From Prorocentrum cordatum (Eukaryota; Sar; Dinophyceae; Prorocentrales; Prorocentraceae): a DNA stretch of 64,000 nucleotides. The stretch covers positions 104,796 through 168,795 of the forward strand of contig CAUYUJ010019878.1 of NCBI GenBank assembly GCA_963575745.1, read 5' to 3'. Below, one piece after another: positions 63,890 to 64,000 of this stretch. The notes under the pieces were generated by a model, which searched no databases, was not told where the DNA came from, and worked only from the letters and a program-made list of their open reading frames with translations. The first letter of the stretch is position 1. Each line of letters begins with the position of its first letter. The translations under genes and the position numbers were made by a program.

Positions 63890-64000
63890 GTTTTCTGGAG
63901 GGGGGGGGTTGTTCTGGGCTGGTGGTCTTGCCGGGGGTGAGGGGGGGGGGCGGGGGGGAGGGGGGGGCTTCGACGAGGGGGGGGATTTTCTGAGGTAGGG
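63890..64000. repeat. G-rich tract at window end
   Basis: Runs of 5-9 G occur. The window ends here, so what follows is unknown. Confidence 0.8.

Overview
The window looks like nuclear DNA of a dinoflagellate. The evidence is its GC-rich but patchy composition, a plant/alveolate-type TTTAGGG telomeric tract, very long trinucleotide arrays, a conserved gene split by a GC-AG intron with AGG at both junctions, and many small inverted-repeat elements. The genus cannot be fixed from sequence alone. I saw no bacterial operon structure, rRNA, tRNA, CRISPR array or spliced-leader relic. Most open reading frames in the window are by-products of trinucleotide arrays or of satellites whose period is a multiple of three.

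Layout. 1.2-6.6 kb (minus strand) is a broken non-LTR retrotransposon (LINE): an AP-type endonuclease, a linker, the fingers and palm of a reverse transcriptase, a C-terminal domain and a zinc finger. Two later insertions interrupt it: a 194-bp inverted-repeat element with a 21-bp target duplication, and a 1.6-kb foldback-like element. 6.7-9.7 kb is minisatellite. At 10.4-11.5 kb (minus) lies a WD40-repeat gene remnant, split by a 245-bp TIR element whose removal restores the frame. 13-19 kb holds trinucleotide arrays and several palindromic elements. 19.8-24.8 kb is a composite satellite, and a diverged copy with the same borders lies at 39.2-41.1 kb. 25-27 kb is purine and CAT/CAG arrays.

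At 27.9-29.4 kb (minus) is the largest convincing gene, a GT31/fringe-like glycosyltransferase. It is open at its 5' end into a 100-N gap, and its C-terminal tail is made from an inverted-repeat element. Right of the gap are a 14-bp minisatellite and an interstitial run of about 21 TTTAGGG repeats. 31-32 kb and 47-57 kb carry dispersed families here called A, B, C, D and L. 33-46 kb is a mosaic of (GTT)n arrays with conserved flanking modules, an 11-bp satellite, a 14-bp minisatellite and tandem repeats of about 250-290 bp. At 47.25-47.92 kb (plus) are the last two exons of PNO1/DIM2, a KH-domain ribosome-assembly factor. Their intron contains a family A repeat into which a TA-target palindromic MITE has inserted. 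59.2-63.2 kb (plus) is a decayed coding region of unknown function.

The genes do not form a pathway. The main biology is mobile DNA: at least six families of short inverted-repeat elements, several with target-site duplications and some with filled/empty site pairs inside this same window. They have inserted into a LINE, a WD40 gene, a PNO1 intron, a glycosyltransferase 3' end and one another.
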